Below, piece by piece: positions 48,787 through 57,707 of a DNA stretch of 64,000 nt. The notes below the pieces were generated by a model. That model did no database searches. It was given only the letters and a program-made list of their open reading frames with translations, and was not told where the DNA came from. Position 1 is the stretch's first letter. Every line of letters starts with the position of its first letter. This DNA comes from Bacillus mycoides. Lineage in GTDB: Bacteria; Bacillota; Bacilli; Bacillales; Bacillaceae_G. Position numbers and translations under genes: made by a program. The stretch lies in contig NZ_LXLV01000020.1 of NCBI RefSeq assembly GCF_001757995.1, positions 1-64,000 on the forward strand, read 5' to 3'.

Positions 48787-49539
48787 ATGAAGGCTGTCTT
48801 ATATATATGTCATGGAAGTCGTTTGAAAGCAGCAAAAGAAGAAGCAGTTGCATTTATTACGTCATGTATGAACCGTGTAGAGGCAAATATTCAAGAAGTT
48901 TGTTTTTTAGAGTTATCGAGTCCTTCTATTGAAGAAGGATTTCGTACATGTGTGAAGCGTGGTGCTACAGAGATTGTCGCTATTCCTGTTTTTTTATTAG
49001 CGGCAGGACATGTAAAGAAAGATATTCCGCTTGAATTGCGAAAATTAAACGAGGAATATCCGAATATCAAAATAGTGTATGGTAATCCATTTGGTGTATC
49101 AGAAGTGCTTGTAAAAGCGGTATATAACGGAAGTGGCATTCAAGATTCTAAAGAAGAAGTAACACTTTTGCTCGTTGCAAGAGGGAGTAGTGATCCGGAA
49201 ACTTTACAAGACATAAAGTGGATTTCTTCTTTATTTCAAAAAGAAGAGAACATTAAAGAGATGGAAGTTTGTTATTTAGCAGCTGCGGAGCCGAAGTTTG
49301 AGGAGAAGTTGAGGGAAGTTGTAGAACGAAAAGAAAAGAGCATTGTTGTACTACCTTATTTATTATTTACAGGCTTACTTATGAAACATGTTGAGAAAGA
49401 AGTGCGTCAGTATGAGTTGGAAGAGATAAAAATAAGTCCATATTTAGGGAAGAATGAAGCGTTTCAAGATATGTTAATTCAGAAAACAGAGGAAATATTG
49501 AAGGGAGAACAATATGTATCCACTTACAGTGCGAGTTGA
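48787..49539 (+). CDS. sirB: SirB/CbiX-type sirohydrochlorin ferrochelatase
   Basis: A 250-residue two-repeat CbiX protein with the metal-site CHGSRLKAAKEEA at the N-terminus and LVARGSSDP in the second repeat. It inserts Fe into sirohydrochlorin for the sulfite reductase. It starts one base after sumT and overlaps the next gene by 26 bases. Confidence 0.9.
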   Translation: MKAVLYICHGSRLKAAKEEAVAFITSCMNRVEANIQEVCFLELSSPSIEEGFRTCVKRGATEIVAIPVFLLAAGHVKKDIPLELRKLNEEYPNIKIVYGNPFGVSEVLVKAVYNGSGIQDSKEEVTLLLVARGSSDPETLQDIKWISSLFQKEENIKEMEVCYLAAAEPKFEEKLREVVERKEKSIVVLPYLLFTGLLMKHVEKEVRQYELEEIKISPYLGKNEAFQDMLIQKTEEILKGEQYVSTYSAS

Positions 49540-50131
49540 TAAGAAACGTGTGGTTGTCATTGGTGGAGGGAAAGTAGCAGGTTTTAAAATTGTTCCCTTG
49601 CTAAAACAAGGTGCGGATATAATTGTGATAAGTACAGAATTAGATGCGAATTTAGTAAAACTTGTAGAAAAAAAGCAAATTCGTTGGTATCAAAGGGAGT
49701 ATGAGAAAAATGATATCGACGATGCTTTTTTAGTAGTTGCAGCGACTAGCGATTCGGCACTAAATGAACAAATTGCTGAAGATGCTTCGGTAAATCAATT
49801 GGTAAATGTTATTACGAATCCGGAAAGTGGAAATGTTCATTTTCCGGCGGCAATTCATCGTGGATTGCTTAATGTAGCTGTTTCTACTGGAGGGGCTAGT
49901 CCAAAACTTGCAAAAAAAATTCGTGATGATATTGCAAATAAATATGATGAGACGTATGAATCGTATCTTGATTTTTTATATGAAGTTAGAATAAAAGTGA
50001 AAGGATTACAAGTAGAGAAAAGGCAAAGAAATATATTGTTGCAAGAAGTATTAAAGTCGATATATGTTCAAAATGAACAAAAAAGAGAGCTTTTTTTACA
50101 AGAATTAGAAAGGGAAATTCATATAGGATAG
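49514..50131 (+). CDS. sirC: SirC/YlnF-type precorrin-2 dehydrogenase
   Basis: A 205-residue NAD-dependent enzyme with Rossmann motif VVVIGGGKVAGFK and the STGGASPKLAKKIRDDI region of the siroheme synthase family. It oxidises precorrin-2 to sirohydrochlorin. AAGGGAG ribosome site inside sirB. Last gene of the operon; the next promoter starts 15 bases after its stop. Confidence 0.9.
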   Translation: MYPLTVRVDKKRVVVIGGGKVAGFKIVPLLKQGADIIVISTELDANLVKLVEKKQIRWYQREYEKNDIDDAFLVVAATSDSALNEQIAEDASVNQLVNVITNPESGNVHFPAAIHRGLLNVAVSTGGASPKLAKKIRDDIANKYDETYESYLDFLYEVRIKVKGLQVEKRQRNILLQEVLKSIYVQNEQKRELFLQELEREIHIG

Positions 50132-50145
50132 TGAGTTAATTGTGC

Positions 50146-50174
50146 TTTACAAATATAAAAATATAATTTATAAT
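50146..50174 (+). promoter_or_regulatory. Promoter of the T-box/NSS transporter unit
   Basis: TTTACA (50146-50151) and TATAAT (50169-50174) at exactly 17 bases. Confidence 0.7.
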
Positions 50175-50184
50175 CACAAGTAAC

Positions 50185-50470
50185 TTCAATAAATGAAATC
50201 GATGAGCAAGAAGAGTACGTATATTTGAGGCGTTCAGAGAGCTGGGATAAGGTGTGAGCCCGGTACGATAAAATATACAGAATGGGCTTGCGAGAGGTAT
50301 GCTGAACATTGCAGTAGGCAACCCGGGTTCCGCCGTTAAAAGGATAGAGTATCGGAATTTTCCTGTACTTGAACAAGTGGGATTTATCAATCCAATTGAG
50401 GTGGTACCACGGTATTTATATTACATATATCGTCCTCTACATGCATATTTGCGTGTAGGGGACTTTTTTA
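50185..50470 (+). promoter_or_regulatory. T-box riboswitch with probable Trp specifier
   Basis: The T-box sequence GAGGTGGTACCACGG is at about 50398-50412. Stem I has AGAAGAGTA and the AG-bulge/distal loop CAGAGAGCTGGGATAAGGTG. The specifier stretch GAA-TGG-GCTTGC-GAG aligns with GAAC-ATC-ACCCTT-GAG of the ilvB leader when counted from GAG, placing TGG (Trp) at 50283-50285. The terminator GTCCTCTACATGC / GCGTGTAGGGGAC (50433-50463) ends in TTTTTTA. Confidence 0.9.
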
Positions 50471-50551
50471 TTTTCTAAAGGAGGTGTGCGAGTATGAAAT
50501 GAAAGTGTATAATTAGTAAAAGTTTAAATATTCAGAAAAGGAGAAATTATA

Positions 50552-51907
50552 ATGAAAGAAACACAGCAATGGACGTCGAAAATTGGCTTTGTACTCGCAG
50601 CAGCCGGAGCCGCAGTAGGTCTTGGTGCAATATGGAAATTTCCATATGTTGCAGGTAATGGCGGGGGAGGCGCATTCTTCCTTGTATTCTTACTATTAAC
50701 TGTATTTATTGGTATGCCTCTTCTTATAGCTGAATTTGTTATCGGACGTAGTACCCAAAAAGAGGCTGTTACAGCATATAAAGTATTAGTGCCAAATAGT
50801 AAGTTATATCCTTGGATTGGTCGTATGGGAGTTGTTACCTGTTTTAGCGTACTATCTTTCTATAGTGTTGTAGGCGGATGGATTTTACTTTATTTATACT
50901 ATAGTGTCACAGGTAGTTTCTGGAACGGTGTAGTCGATTATGGGCAATTGTTTGGTGAAACAATTTCAAATCCAGTAAGTGCGATTGGAGCACAATTCAT
51001 CTTTATGCTTTGTACCATTTTTGTTGTTAGTAAAGGTGTGGAAAAAGGCATAGAAAAAGCAAGTAAGTACATGATGCCGCTATTATTCATTTTATTTATT
51101 GCTATCATTATTCGTGCGTTAACACTTGATGGTGCTATGGCTGGGGTAGAGTTCTTCTTAAAACCAGATTTTTCAAAGCTTACAGCAGATACGATTTTAT
51201 ATGCGATGGGACAATCTTTCTTCTCACTAACGGTAGGTGCCTCGGTAATGGTAACGTATAGTTCGTATTTAAAGAAAGAAGAGCATTTAGCTAAATCAGC
51301 AACATCTATTGTAAGTTTAACTGTATTTATTACAGTACTTGCAGGATTAGCGATTTTCCCGGCGATTTTCGCATTAGGAGTTAAACCGACAGAAGGACCA
51401 GGACTACTGTTTATCGTTCTTCCTGCTGTCTTTGCGAAAATTCCATTTGGACAATTTTTCTTCATTATGTTTTTAGTTTTATTCTTCTTTGCGACTTTAA
51501 CATCTGCGATTTCAATGCTTGAAATTGTAGTAGCATCTGTTGCGAAAGATAATGAGAAGAAGCGTCCGTCAGCTTCGTTATTAATTGGTATTCTTATTTT
51601 TGCAGTTGGAATTCCATCAGCGTTATCGTTTGGAATTATGAGTGATGTGAAAATATTTGGGAAGACATTCTTTGATTTCGTTGATTTTTCGGTAAGTAAT
51701 GTATTACTGCCACTCGGAGTACTAGCCATTTCGCTATTCGTACCAAATAAAATGAGTAAAGAGCTATTAATGAAAGAATTAGAAGTTACGGAAACGAAAG
51801 GGAAAACATTATTTAACATTTGGTTCTTCTTACTTCGTTATGTTATTCCGGTAACTGTAATTATCGTATTTTTAAATGCGATAGGCGTATTTAAAATGTT
51901 TGCATAA
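50552..51907 (+). CDS. NSS-family sodium-dependent transporter, candidate tryptophan importer
   Basis: A 451-residue sodium symporter with about 11-12 membrane helices. The N-terminal GFVLAAAGAAVGLGAIWKFP is the family's helix 1 with its unwound Na+/substrate site. NSS proteins import amino acids (TnaT imports Trp). The upstream T-box with a TGG specifier points to tryptophan as substrate; that is inference from regulation. AAAGGAG ribosome site. Confidence 0.88.
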   Translation: MKETQQWTSKIGFVLAAAGAAVGLGAIWKFPYVAGNGGGGAFFLVFLLLTVFIGMPLLIAEFVIGRSTQKEAVTAYKVLVPNSKLYPWIGRMGVVTCFSVLSFYSVVGGWILLYLYYSVTGSFWNGVVDYGQLFGETISNPVSAIGAQFIFMLCTIFVVSKGVEKGIEKASKYMMPLLFILFIAIIIRALTLDGAMAGVEFFLKPDFSKLTADTILYAMGQSFFSLTVGASVMVTYSSYLKKEEHLAKSATSIVSLTVFITVLAGLAIFPAIFALGVKPTEGPGLLFIVLPAVFAKIPFGQFFFIMFLVLFFFATLTSAISMLEIVVASVAKDNEKKRPSASLLIGILIFAVGIPSALSFGIMSDVKIFGKTFFDFVDFSVSNVLLPLGVLAISLFVPNKMSKELLMKELEVTETKGKTLFNIWFFLLRYVIPVTVIIVFLNAIGVFKMFA

Positions 51908-51908
51908 T

Positions 51909-51937
51909 AAAAAGACGGAGATTTCTCCGTCTTTTTA
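51909..51937. terminator. Bidirectional terminator
   Basis: AAAAAGACGGAGA (51909-51921) pairs with TCTCCGTCTTTTT (51924-51936). Confidence 0.85.
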
Positions 51938-52099
51938 TTATGTTGTAGAAGTATTTAATAAGCGATTATATGTTTTATAAGCTGTGACAACGGCGATAAA
52001 TGATCCAATTAAAAATAACGCTGAGCCGCCGAATGTAAATAATCGGCCGATGTATGTTTCTCTAGCTTCTTCTATTTCTTCTTGCAATTGTGTATTCAT
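51938..52099 (-). CDS. Small single-span membrane protein, 53 residues
   Basis: Begins MNTQLQEEIEEARETYIGRL, then one helix GSALFLIGSFIAVVTAYKTY. ATG at 52099 follows GGGGTGG; a longer frame to 52126 has no site. Function unknown. Confidence 0.65.
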   Translation of the reverse strand: MNTQLQEEIEEARETYIGRLFTFGGSALFLIGSFIAVVTAYKTYNRLLNTSTT

Positions 52100-52172
52100 A
52101 TTTACCACCCCGCAAAATATAGGCATTTAGTTGTAGTTTATGTAAAACGCCTAAAAAGTGTGAAATGGTAGT

Positions 52173-52201
52173 AAAAAAAACTCGGTATGCACCGAGTTTT
52201 T
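52173..52201 (-). terminator. Terminator of the M23 peptidase gene
   Basis: AAAAACTCGGT and ACCGAGTTTTTT (about 52175-52202) form a stem with A/T tracts on both sides. Confidence 0.8.
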
Positions 52202-53472
52202 TATAATCCGATATAAGGAGACGGATCAACTGCGTTTGTCTTACCAACATTCCATTCTCCAATATGAAGTTCGAAGTGTAAATGTTGTCCGTAAGATTGA
52301 CCGGTATTTCCCATAAAGCCAAGTTGGTCGCCTTGTTTTACAGTTTGTCCATTAGATACAGAGCGGCTACTCATATGTGCATACACTGTCGTATATGTTT
52401 TTCCGTTAACACGGTGAGATAAGTAAACAACGTTTCCGTAACTAGATGATAATTCTGAACGGATAACAACGCCATCTGCAGCGGCAATAATTGGAACTGT
52501 TCCCGAAGCTGCGATATCGATTCCTTTATGGTTATCTAAAGAACGTGCGCCGAATCCAGAAGTTTTTGATCCAGCCGCTGGTTTAATAAATCCACCTTTG
52601 TTCGTATCTTGCGGTGTTGGTGCGGATTGTGTGCCTTCTTTAGCAGAAGCTGCGGCTTGTTTTTTTGCTTCCTCAGCCTTGCGTGCCTCTTCAGCTTTCC
52701 GAGCTTCTTCCGCACGTTTTTCTTCTTCAATTGCTTTTTGAACAGCTTGACGCTGGTTTTCTAAAATACCTTGTGACTCTTCTAATCCTTCAATCTCGGA
52801 ATCTACTTTTGATACTTTCGTATGTAGATCTTTAATAAGAGTTTGTTGCTGTTGTTGATTACTTTGTAACTCTTGTTGTTTTTGTTCTAATTTTTGTTCA
52901 GATTCTTTCAGTTGTTGCTCTATTTTCTCAACAGCCTCTTTTTCTGTCGTTACAGCATGTTGATCATCTGTTTGCTTTTTCACAATATCGGTATCGTTAT
53001 TTAAAATTAAACTTACAGAGTACATATTATCAACAAGATCGGCAATATTTGCAGAGCTTGTTAGTACTTCTGTAATGATACTCGTACGAGGCTTTTCTTG
53101 CATAGATTGTAGTCGTTGTTTAATAACTTCCTGCCGTGTATCTATGTTCGTTTGTAATTGCTCTATATGTTTCTTTTTTTCAGTAATTGCTTGCTGCGTT
53201 TTGCTAATTTCTTTTTTTGTATCGTTTAATTCAGCTTCGTTTTTATTAATAGAAGTAGTTAATTCGTCGATTTTCTTTTGTAATTCCTGGATTTCTTTTT
53301 CTATTTGTTCTTTCTCAGCTGATTTATTTTGTAAGTCGTTTTGTTTTCCCTCTAATTCTGATTCAATTGTAGATAATTTATCTTGACTTGTTTCGGCGTG
53401 TACTGGTGAAAGCAACGGTGAAACAAAAATAGTTCCTGCGGCTAAAACGCTGAAAGCTGCAAATTTCTTCAT
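52201..53472 (-). CDS. Secreted coiled-coil M23 peptidase (EnvC/PcsB-like murein hydrolase or activator)
   Basis: A 423-residue exported protein. Signal peptide about 1-26 (ends PVHA-ETS), a long Gln/Lys/Glu coiled coil (about 27-260), an Ala/Glu/Lys-rich linker, then an M23 LytM domain (about 300-423). Zinc ligands are in NHKGIDIA and GQHLHFELH, so catalytic residues appear intact. The coil resembles the PcsB/EnvC hinge regulated by FtsEX. Likely cell-wall remodelling during growth or division. AGGGAG ribosome site 10 bases upstream. Confidence 0.88.
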   Translation of the reverse strand: MKKFAAFSVLAAGTIFVSPLLSPVHAETSQDKLSTIESELEGKQNDLQNKSAEKEQIEKEIQELQKKIDELTTSINKNEAELNDTKKEISKTQQAITEKKKHIEQLQTNIDTRQEVIKQRLQSMQEKPRTSIITEVLTSSANIADLVDNMYSVSLILNNDTDIVKKQTDDQHAVTTEKEAVEKIEQQLKESEQKLEQKQQELQSNQQQQQTLIKDLHTKVSKVDSEIEGLEESQGILENQRQAVQKAIEEEKRAEEARKAEEARKAEEAKKQAAASAKEGTQSAPTPQDTNKGGFIKPAAGSKTSGFGARSLDNHKGIDIAASGTVPIIAAADGVVIRSELSSSYGNVVYLSHRVNGKTYTTVYAHMSSRSVSNGQTVKQGDQLGFMGNTGQSYGQHLHFELHIGEWNVGKTNAVDPSPYIGL

Positions 53473-53966
53473 GGTTGTCTGACTCCCTTCCCTATGAATG
53501 TATATATCATAAGAAGAAGAAGGGTGTCTATTGTTGTAATCATAATGTAAAGAAAACTTTATAATAATGCTAAGTTTTGTCGGAATTTAGCATCTTTTCG
53601 TAGTGTTTGTCATAAAGTTAAAATTCTTGAATGTATAGAAAAAGGTATCAATTTCGATTTTTTCTAAAAAAATCATGGGAAATGATGGAGTTTTCCATGA
53701 TGAAACATTACTTTAAAAACCTATAAATCACTAGTGAGGAATCGTTCTCATGTGAGGTTTTCTGACATGAGTTTTGTTTTTGTCAAGAAAATTATTTGCG
53801 TTCGGGCAAACTTATTTTGTTGTCAGATTTAAAATTTTGATTTATGATTTTTAACAGGGACAAAATGTAGTGAATTGTCGAATAATATGTAATACTCTTA
53901 ATTTCATGTTTTATAGAGATAGAATGAGAGATAGAGTGACACATCGAAGAGGGGGTTACCACAAGT
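53473..53966 (+). other. Long intergenic region with two hairpins and an unassigned terminator
   Basis: No supported gene. TCATGGGAAA (53673-53682) pairs with TTTTCCATGA (53691-53700). CTCATGT (53747-53753) pairs with ACATGAG (53765-53771) and is followed by TTTTGTTTTTGTC, a plus-strand intrinsic-terminator shape with no gene upstream on that strand. A -10-like TATAAT lies at 53560-53565 without a clear -35. It may be a leader or small RNA ahead of the symporter gene. Confidence 0.45.
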
Positions 53967-55241
53967 ATGAAAAGAATAGGACTTGCATGGCAAATTTTAA
54001 TAGGACTTGCGCTTGGTATTGCAGTTGGAGCGATTTTCTTTGGCAATCCGGCAGTGGTTGATTATTTAAAACCAATTGGTGATATTTTCATCCGATTAAT
54101 TAAGATGATCGTTGTACCAATTGTTGTAGCAAGTATCGTTGTTGGTGTTGCTGGTGTTGGTGATGTTAAGAAGTTAGGCCGACTAGGCGGAAAAACAATT
54201 CTTTACTTTGAAATTATTACAACGATTGCAATTGTTGTTGGTCTATTAATAGCGAACATTTTCCAACCTGGAAAAGGCGTGAATATGGATCAATTGACGA
54301 AGACTGATATTTCTAAATATGCAGAAACAACAGCTCAAGTACAAAGTCATTCGTTTGCAGATACATTTGTGAATATCGTTCCAACGAATATTATGAAATC
54401 ATTAGCTGAGGGTGATATGCTTGCGATTATCTTCTTCTCTGTACTATTTGGTTTAGGAGTTGCGGCGATTGGTGAAAGAGGAAGACCGGTTCTTCAATTT
54501 TTCCAAGGTGTAGCTGACGCAATGTTTTACGTGACTAACCAAGTTATGAAATTTGCACCGTTTGGTGTATTCGCATTAATTGGTGTTACAGTTTCTACAT
54601 TCGGTTTATCTTCATTAATTCCATTAGGGAAATTACTCATTGTAGTATACGGAGCAATGATCTTCTTCGTTGTAGTTGTATTAGGACTTACAGCGAAAAT
54701 ATTCGGTATTAACATTTTCCAATTCTTTAAAATTTTAAAAGACGAGCTTATTTTAGCGTATTCTACTGCAAGCTCAGAAACAGTTTTACCGAAAATTATG
54801 GAGAAAATGGAAAAATTCGGTTGTCCGAAAGCGATTACATCTTTCGTTATTCCAACAGGTTATTCATTTAACTTAGATGGATCAACTTTATATCAAGCAA
54901 TTGCGGCAATTTTCTTAGCACAAATGTACGGTATTGATTTATCCATTACAGAACAAATTACATTATTACTTGTATTAATGGTTACATCAAAAGGTATCGC
55001 GGGTGTACCGGGCGTATCATTCGTTGTATTATTAGCAACACTTGGTACAGTAGGTATTCCAGCTGAAGGTTTAGCGTTTATTGCAGGTATTGACCGTATT
55101 CTAGATATGGCTCGTACAGCAGTTAACGTAGTAGGTAACTCTTTAGCGGCTGTAGTTATGTCTAAGTGGGAAGGTCAATATGACGCTGAAAAAGGACAAG
55201 CCTATTTAAAAGAGATATCTGAAAAGGGTCAAGCGGCTTAA
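53967..55241 (+). CDS. DAACS-family glutamate/dicarboxylate:cation symporter
   Basis: A 424-residue elevator-type symporter. Conserved blocks include the serine-rich AYSTASSETVLPKIM (HP1), PTGYSFNLDGSTLY (TM7 NMDGT-like), SKGIAGVPGVSFVVL (HP2) and IDRILDMARTAVNVVGN (TM8). It imports glutamate/aspartate or C4 dicarboxylates; specificity is unresolved. AGAGGGGG precedes the ATG. Compare the truncated relative at 14505-14753. Confidence 0.92.
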   Translation: MKRIGLAWQILIGLALGIAVGAIFFGNPAVVDYLKPIGDIFIRLIKMIVVPIVVASIVVGVAGVGDVKKLGRLGGKTILYFEIITTIAIVVGLLIANIFQPGKGVNMDQLTKTDISKYAETTAQVQSHSFADTFVNIVPTNIMKSLAEGDMLAIIFFSVLFGLGVAAIGERGRPVLQFFQGVADAMFYVTNQVMKFAPFGVFALIGVTVSTFGLSSLIPLGKLLIVVYGAMIFFVVVVLGLTAKIFGINIFQFFKILKDELILAYSTASSETVLPKIMEKMEKFGCPKAITSFVIPTGYSFNLDGSTLYQAIAAIFLAQMYGIDLSITEQITLLLVLMVTSKGIAGVPGVSFVVLLATLGTVGIPAEGLAFIAGIDRILDMARTAVNVVGNSLAAVVMSKWEGQYDAEKGQAYLKEISEKGQAA

Positions 55242-55252
55242 TTATGATTTGT

Positions 55253-55283
55253 AAAGCTCTCACATATTATGTGAGAGCTTTTC
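55253..55283 (+). terminator. Terminator of the symporter gene
   Basis: AAAGCTCTCACAT pairs with ATGTGAGAGCTTT (55253-55281), followed by TCTG. Confidence 0.75.
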
Positions 55284-55310
55284 TGTATGTAGAAGAGGAG
55301 AGAAAAAGTT

Positions 55311-55829
55311 ATGAAACGTAAGTACGGTGATGGTTCTACGTGGAAGCGATTAATAGAGAAGACATACACAGTAAAACAAGCTGAAGCAGGTATGTTAGGA
55401 ATATTGGATATAAAAAAGGTGAGAGAGCCTAGTTATAAAGAATACAATAGTAAAGAACTTTGCATTGCAGGTGATGGGTATACATGGATGCAATATTTTA
55501 TAAACGGGAAAAACTTTGCAATTACAGCTATGTTAGACAATCAAAAACAATTAGTGCAATATTATATCGATGTGACGAAAGAATTTAAAATAGACGATCG
55601 TGGTTTACCTTATTTTGATGATTTATATTTAGATGTAGTATTGTTACCGAATGGTGAGATCTATGTACTGGATGAAGACGAGTTAGAAGATGCTTATAAA
55701 ATTGGTGATGTTACAAAAGAAGAATATGAGTTAGCATGGAATACAACAAAATGGATTAAAGCGACTATAAAAAATAGAAAATTTTATTGGATCTCAATAT
55801 TAGATAAAGAAATCGAAAAGTTAAAATGA
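55311..55829 (+). CDS. DUF402-family protein (FomD/Ntdp-like)
   Basis: A 172-residue beta-barrel protein. YIDVTKEFKIDD, DLYLDVVLLPNGEI and LDEDELEDA carry the acidic metal-binding residues of the DUF402 family, which includes nucleoside tri/diphosphate phosphatases and FomD. Activity here is not proven. Single gene with AGAGGAGAG ribosome site. Confidence 0.8.
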   Translation: MKRKYGDGSTWKRLIEKTYTVKQAEAGMLGILDIKKVREPSYKEYNSKELCIAGDGYTWMQYFINGKNFAITAMLDNQKQLVQYYIDVTKEFKIDDRGLPYFDDLYLDVVLLPNGEIYVLDEDELEDAYKIGDVTKEEYELAWNTTKWIKATIKNRKFYWISILDKEIEKLK

Positions 55830-55882
55830 TTGGTTTATTCATATTTTTGTATAATTACCAAAAAAATCTATACAAAAAATAA

Positions 55883-55911
55883 TTGACTTTTGTTTTGTAA
55901 GCGAGTAAAGT
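55883..55911 (+). promoter_or_regulatory. Promoter of the SAM-riboswitch/metT unit
   Basis: TTGACT (55883-55888) and TAAAGT (55906-55911) are 17 bases apart. Confidence 0.55.
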
Positions 55912-55948
55912 TAGGAAAGAAATTATTATTAAAAAATAAATATGAAAC

Positions 55949-56057
55949 CTTCTTATAAAGAGAGGCGGAGGGACTGGCCCTACGATGCCTCGGCAGCGGA
56001 CTCGATTTCAGAGTGCTGTGCCAAATCCAGCAAGCGTGTGCTTGAAAAATGAGAAGA
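55949..56057 (+). promoter_or_regulatory. SAM-I riboswitch upstream of an NhaC-family transporter
   Basis: S-box blocks: CTTCTTATAAAGAGAGGCGG, AGGGACTGGCCCTACGATGC, CTCGGCAGCGGACTC, GAGTGCTGTGCCAAATCCAG and closing TGAGAAG. The GCAGCGG...GTGCTGTGCCAAATCC arrangement is a common SAM-I variant of the P3 region. Confidence 0.93.
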
Positions 56058-56076
56058 GTGTTTCTTATAGATGTAT

Positions 56077-56110
56077 AAGACCTCTTCTCGTCGGAAGAGG
56101 TCTTTTGTTG
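56077..56110 (+). terminator. SAM-controlled terminator before the NhaC-family gene
   Basis: AAGACCTCTTC (56077-56087) pairs with GAAGAGGTCTT (56094-56104), followed by TTGTTG. TGAGAAGAGTG (56050-56060) could pair with part of the left arm as antiterminator. Confidence 0.82.
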
Positions 56111-56149
56111 TTCGTTAGAAAAGGTTTAAAACTAGGGAGAGATGATACT

Positions 56150-57466
56150 TTGAAAGAAACGAGAGGAAATGGTTTAGCTTTATTACCACTTGGAATATTT
56201 TTGGCGCTATTTATTGGTTCAGGGATTATTACAGGTGATTTCTATAAATTGCCGATACTCGTAGCGATTATTATTGCTGTAGGAATTGCTTTAGCGATGA
56301 ATCGTAAAGAAAGCTTTAATGTGAAAGTGGAACGATTTGCAAAAGGTGCAGGAAATCCAGATATTATGATTATGGTATTAATCTTTGTACTTGCAGGTGC
56401 GTTTTCTGAAACAGCAAAAGGGATGGGCGGGGTTGATTCTACAGTTAACTTAGCGTTATCTATTTTACCCCAAGGATTTATCGTTGCTGGAATTTTTGTT
56501 ATAGGGGCATTTATTTCATTAGCGATGGGTACTTCAATGGGAACAATTGCCGCATTAGCGCCAATTGCTGTAGGTATTAGTGGACAAACTGATATCTCAA
56601 TTGCACTAACGATGGCTACTGTTGTTGGTGGAGCGATGTTTGGTGACAATTTATCATTTATTTCTGATACGACAATTGCAGCTGTTCGTTCGCAAGGAAC
56701 AGAAATGAAAGATAAGTTTAAAACGAATTTTTTAATTGTATTGCCAGCTGCAATTATTACAATTGTACTATTAGTAGTTCTTACATTAGGAAATCATACA
56801 GAAATTAAAGCTCACACGTTTGATTGGGTGAAAATTTTACCGTACGCAGGTGTACTTATTACAGCGTTACTTGGCTGGAATGTACTGATCGTATTAACGG
56901 GTGGAACTGTACTATCTGGCGTAATTGGCTTAATAGATGGAAGTTATACATTAGCGAGTTTCTTTAAAAGTGTAACGACTGGAATTGGTGGCATGATGGA
57001 ATTAGTATTATTAGCGATTTTGATCGGTGGAATGGTTGAACTCATTCAGTATAATGGTGGTATTCAATATTTAATGAATGTATTAACACGTAACATTCGT
57101 TCGAAAAAAGGAGCAGAGTTTGGTATTGCTGGCTTAGTGAGTATGACGAATGTGTGTACAGCAAACAATACAATCTCTATCATTTTTACAGGTCCGCTTG
57201 CGAAAAATATTGCGGATCAGTATGAAATTGATCCCCGTAAATCAGCGAGTGTACTGGATCTTTTCTCTTGCTGTATACAAGGGTTAATCCCATATGGTGC
57301 TCAAATGTTAACAGCAGCAGGATTTGCTGCGTTATCTCCGGTCGAATTGTTACCGTATGCATTCTATCCAATTTTAGTTGGGGTATGTGGTATTATTTCG
57401 ATTCTGATTGGATTTCCAAGATTTTCAAAGGTAGCGAAGAAAAAAGAGTATCATAAAACAGCGTAA
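56150..57466 (+). CDS. NhaC-family transporter, candidate methionine importer (MetT)
   Basis: A 438-residue polytopic protein with about 11 helices. GDNLSFISDTTIAAV and TNVCTANNTISIIF are NhaC-superfamily motifs. Although annotated as Na+/H+ antiporters, S-box-controlled members were predicted by comparative genomics to import methionine (MetT). TTG start at 56150 follows AGGGAGAG by 8 bases; a longer frame runs back through the riboswitch and is spurious. Confidence 0.85.
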   Translation: MKETRGNGLALLPLGIFLALFIGSGIITGDFYKLPILVAIIIAVGIALAMNRKESFNVKVERFAKGAGNPDIMIMVLIFVLAGAFSETAKGMGGVDSTVNLALSILPQGFIVAGIFVIGAFISLAMGTSMGTIAALAPIAVGISGQTDISIALTMATVVGGAMFGDNLSFISDTTIAAVRSQGTEMKDKFKTNFLIVLPAAIITIVLLVVLTLGNHTEIKAHTFDWVKILPYAGVLITALLGWNVLIVLTGGTVLSGVIGLIDGSYTLASFFKSVTTGIGGMMELVLLAILIGGMVELIQYNGGIQYLMNVLTRNIRSKKGAEFGIAGLVSMTNVCTANNTISIIFTGPLAKNIADQYEIDPRKSASVLDLFSCCIQGLIPYGAQMLTAAGFAALSPVELLPYAFYPILVGVCGIISILIGFPRFSKVAKKKEYHKTA

Positions 57467-57495
57467 TCGAATATGAATTTTATTATTAGCAACTG

Positions 57496-57535
57496 AAGCC
57501 GTTCAGAGAATATTCTCTGAACGGCTTTTTATTTT
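57496..57535 (+). terminator. Terminator of the NhaC-family gene
   Basis: AAGCCGTTCAGAGA pairs with TCTCTGAACGGCTT (57496-57527), followed by TTTATTTTG. Confidence 0.9.
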
Positions 57536-57605
57536 GTGAAAATATGTGTTTATCATTTTGGTGAGGTGGTTATATGTATGTTTGTTTGCAAAAGGCTGAA
57601 TGTAA

Positions 57606-57675
57606 CTCGGTCTTAAGTCTGAGTCAAAAACAGTTCTTAAGCTCGTTATGGAAATATGAAAAAATAGTTAAGATA
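57606..57675 (+). promoter_or_regulatory. LiaR operator and promoter of the lia operon
   Basis: CTCGGTCTTAAGTCTGAG (57606-57623) is an imperfect palindrome resembling the LiaR box around TCTTAAG. A second TTCTTAAGCTCG follows at 57633. TTATGG (57646-57651) and TAAGAT (57670-57675) at 18 bases give a weak promoter, as expected for one needing activation. Confidence 0.6.
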
Positions 57676-57707
57676 AGAGTATCAAATCGAAGGGAGGCAA
57701 GCACAAG

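Noticed and set aside
50938-51819. Minus-strand open frame (293 codons) opposite the NSS transporter
   Set aside because: Antisense to a clear membrane protein gene; composition is the usual complement of hydrophobic codons and there is no start signal.
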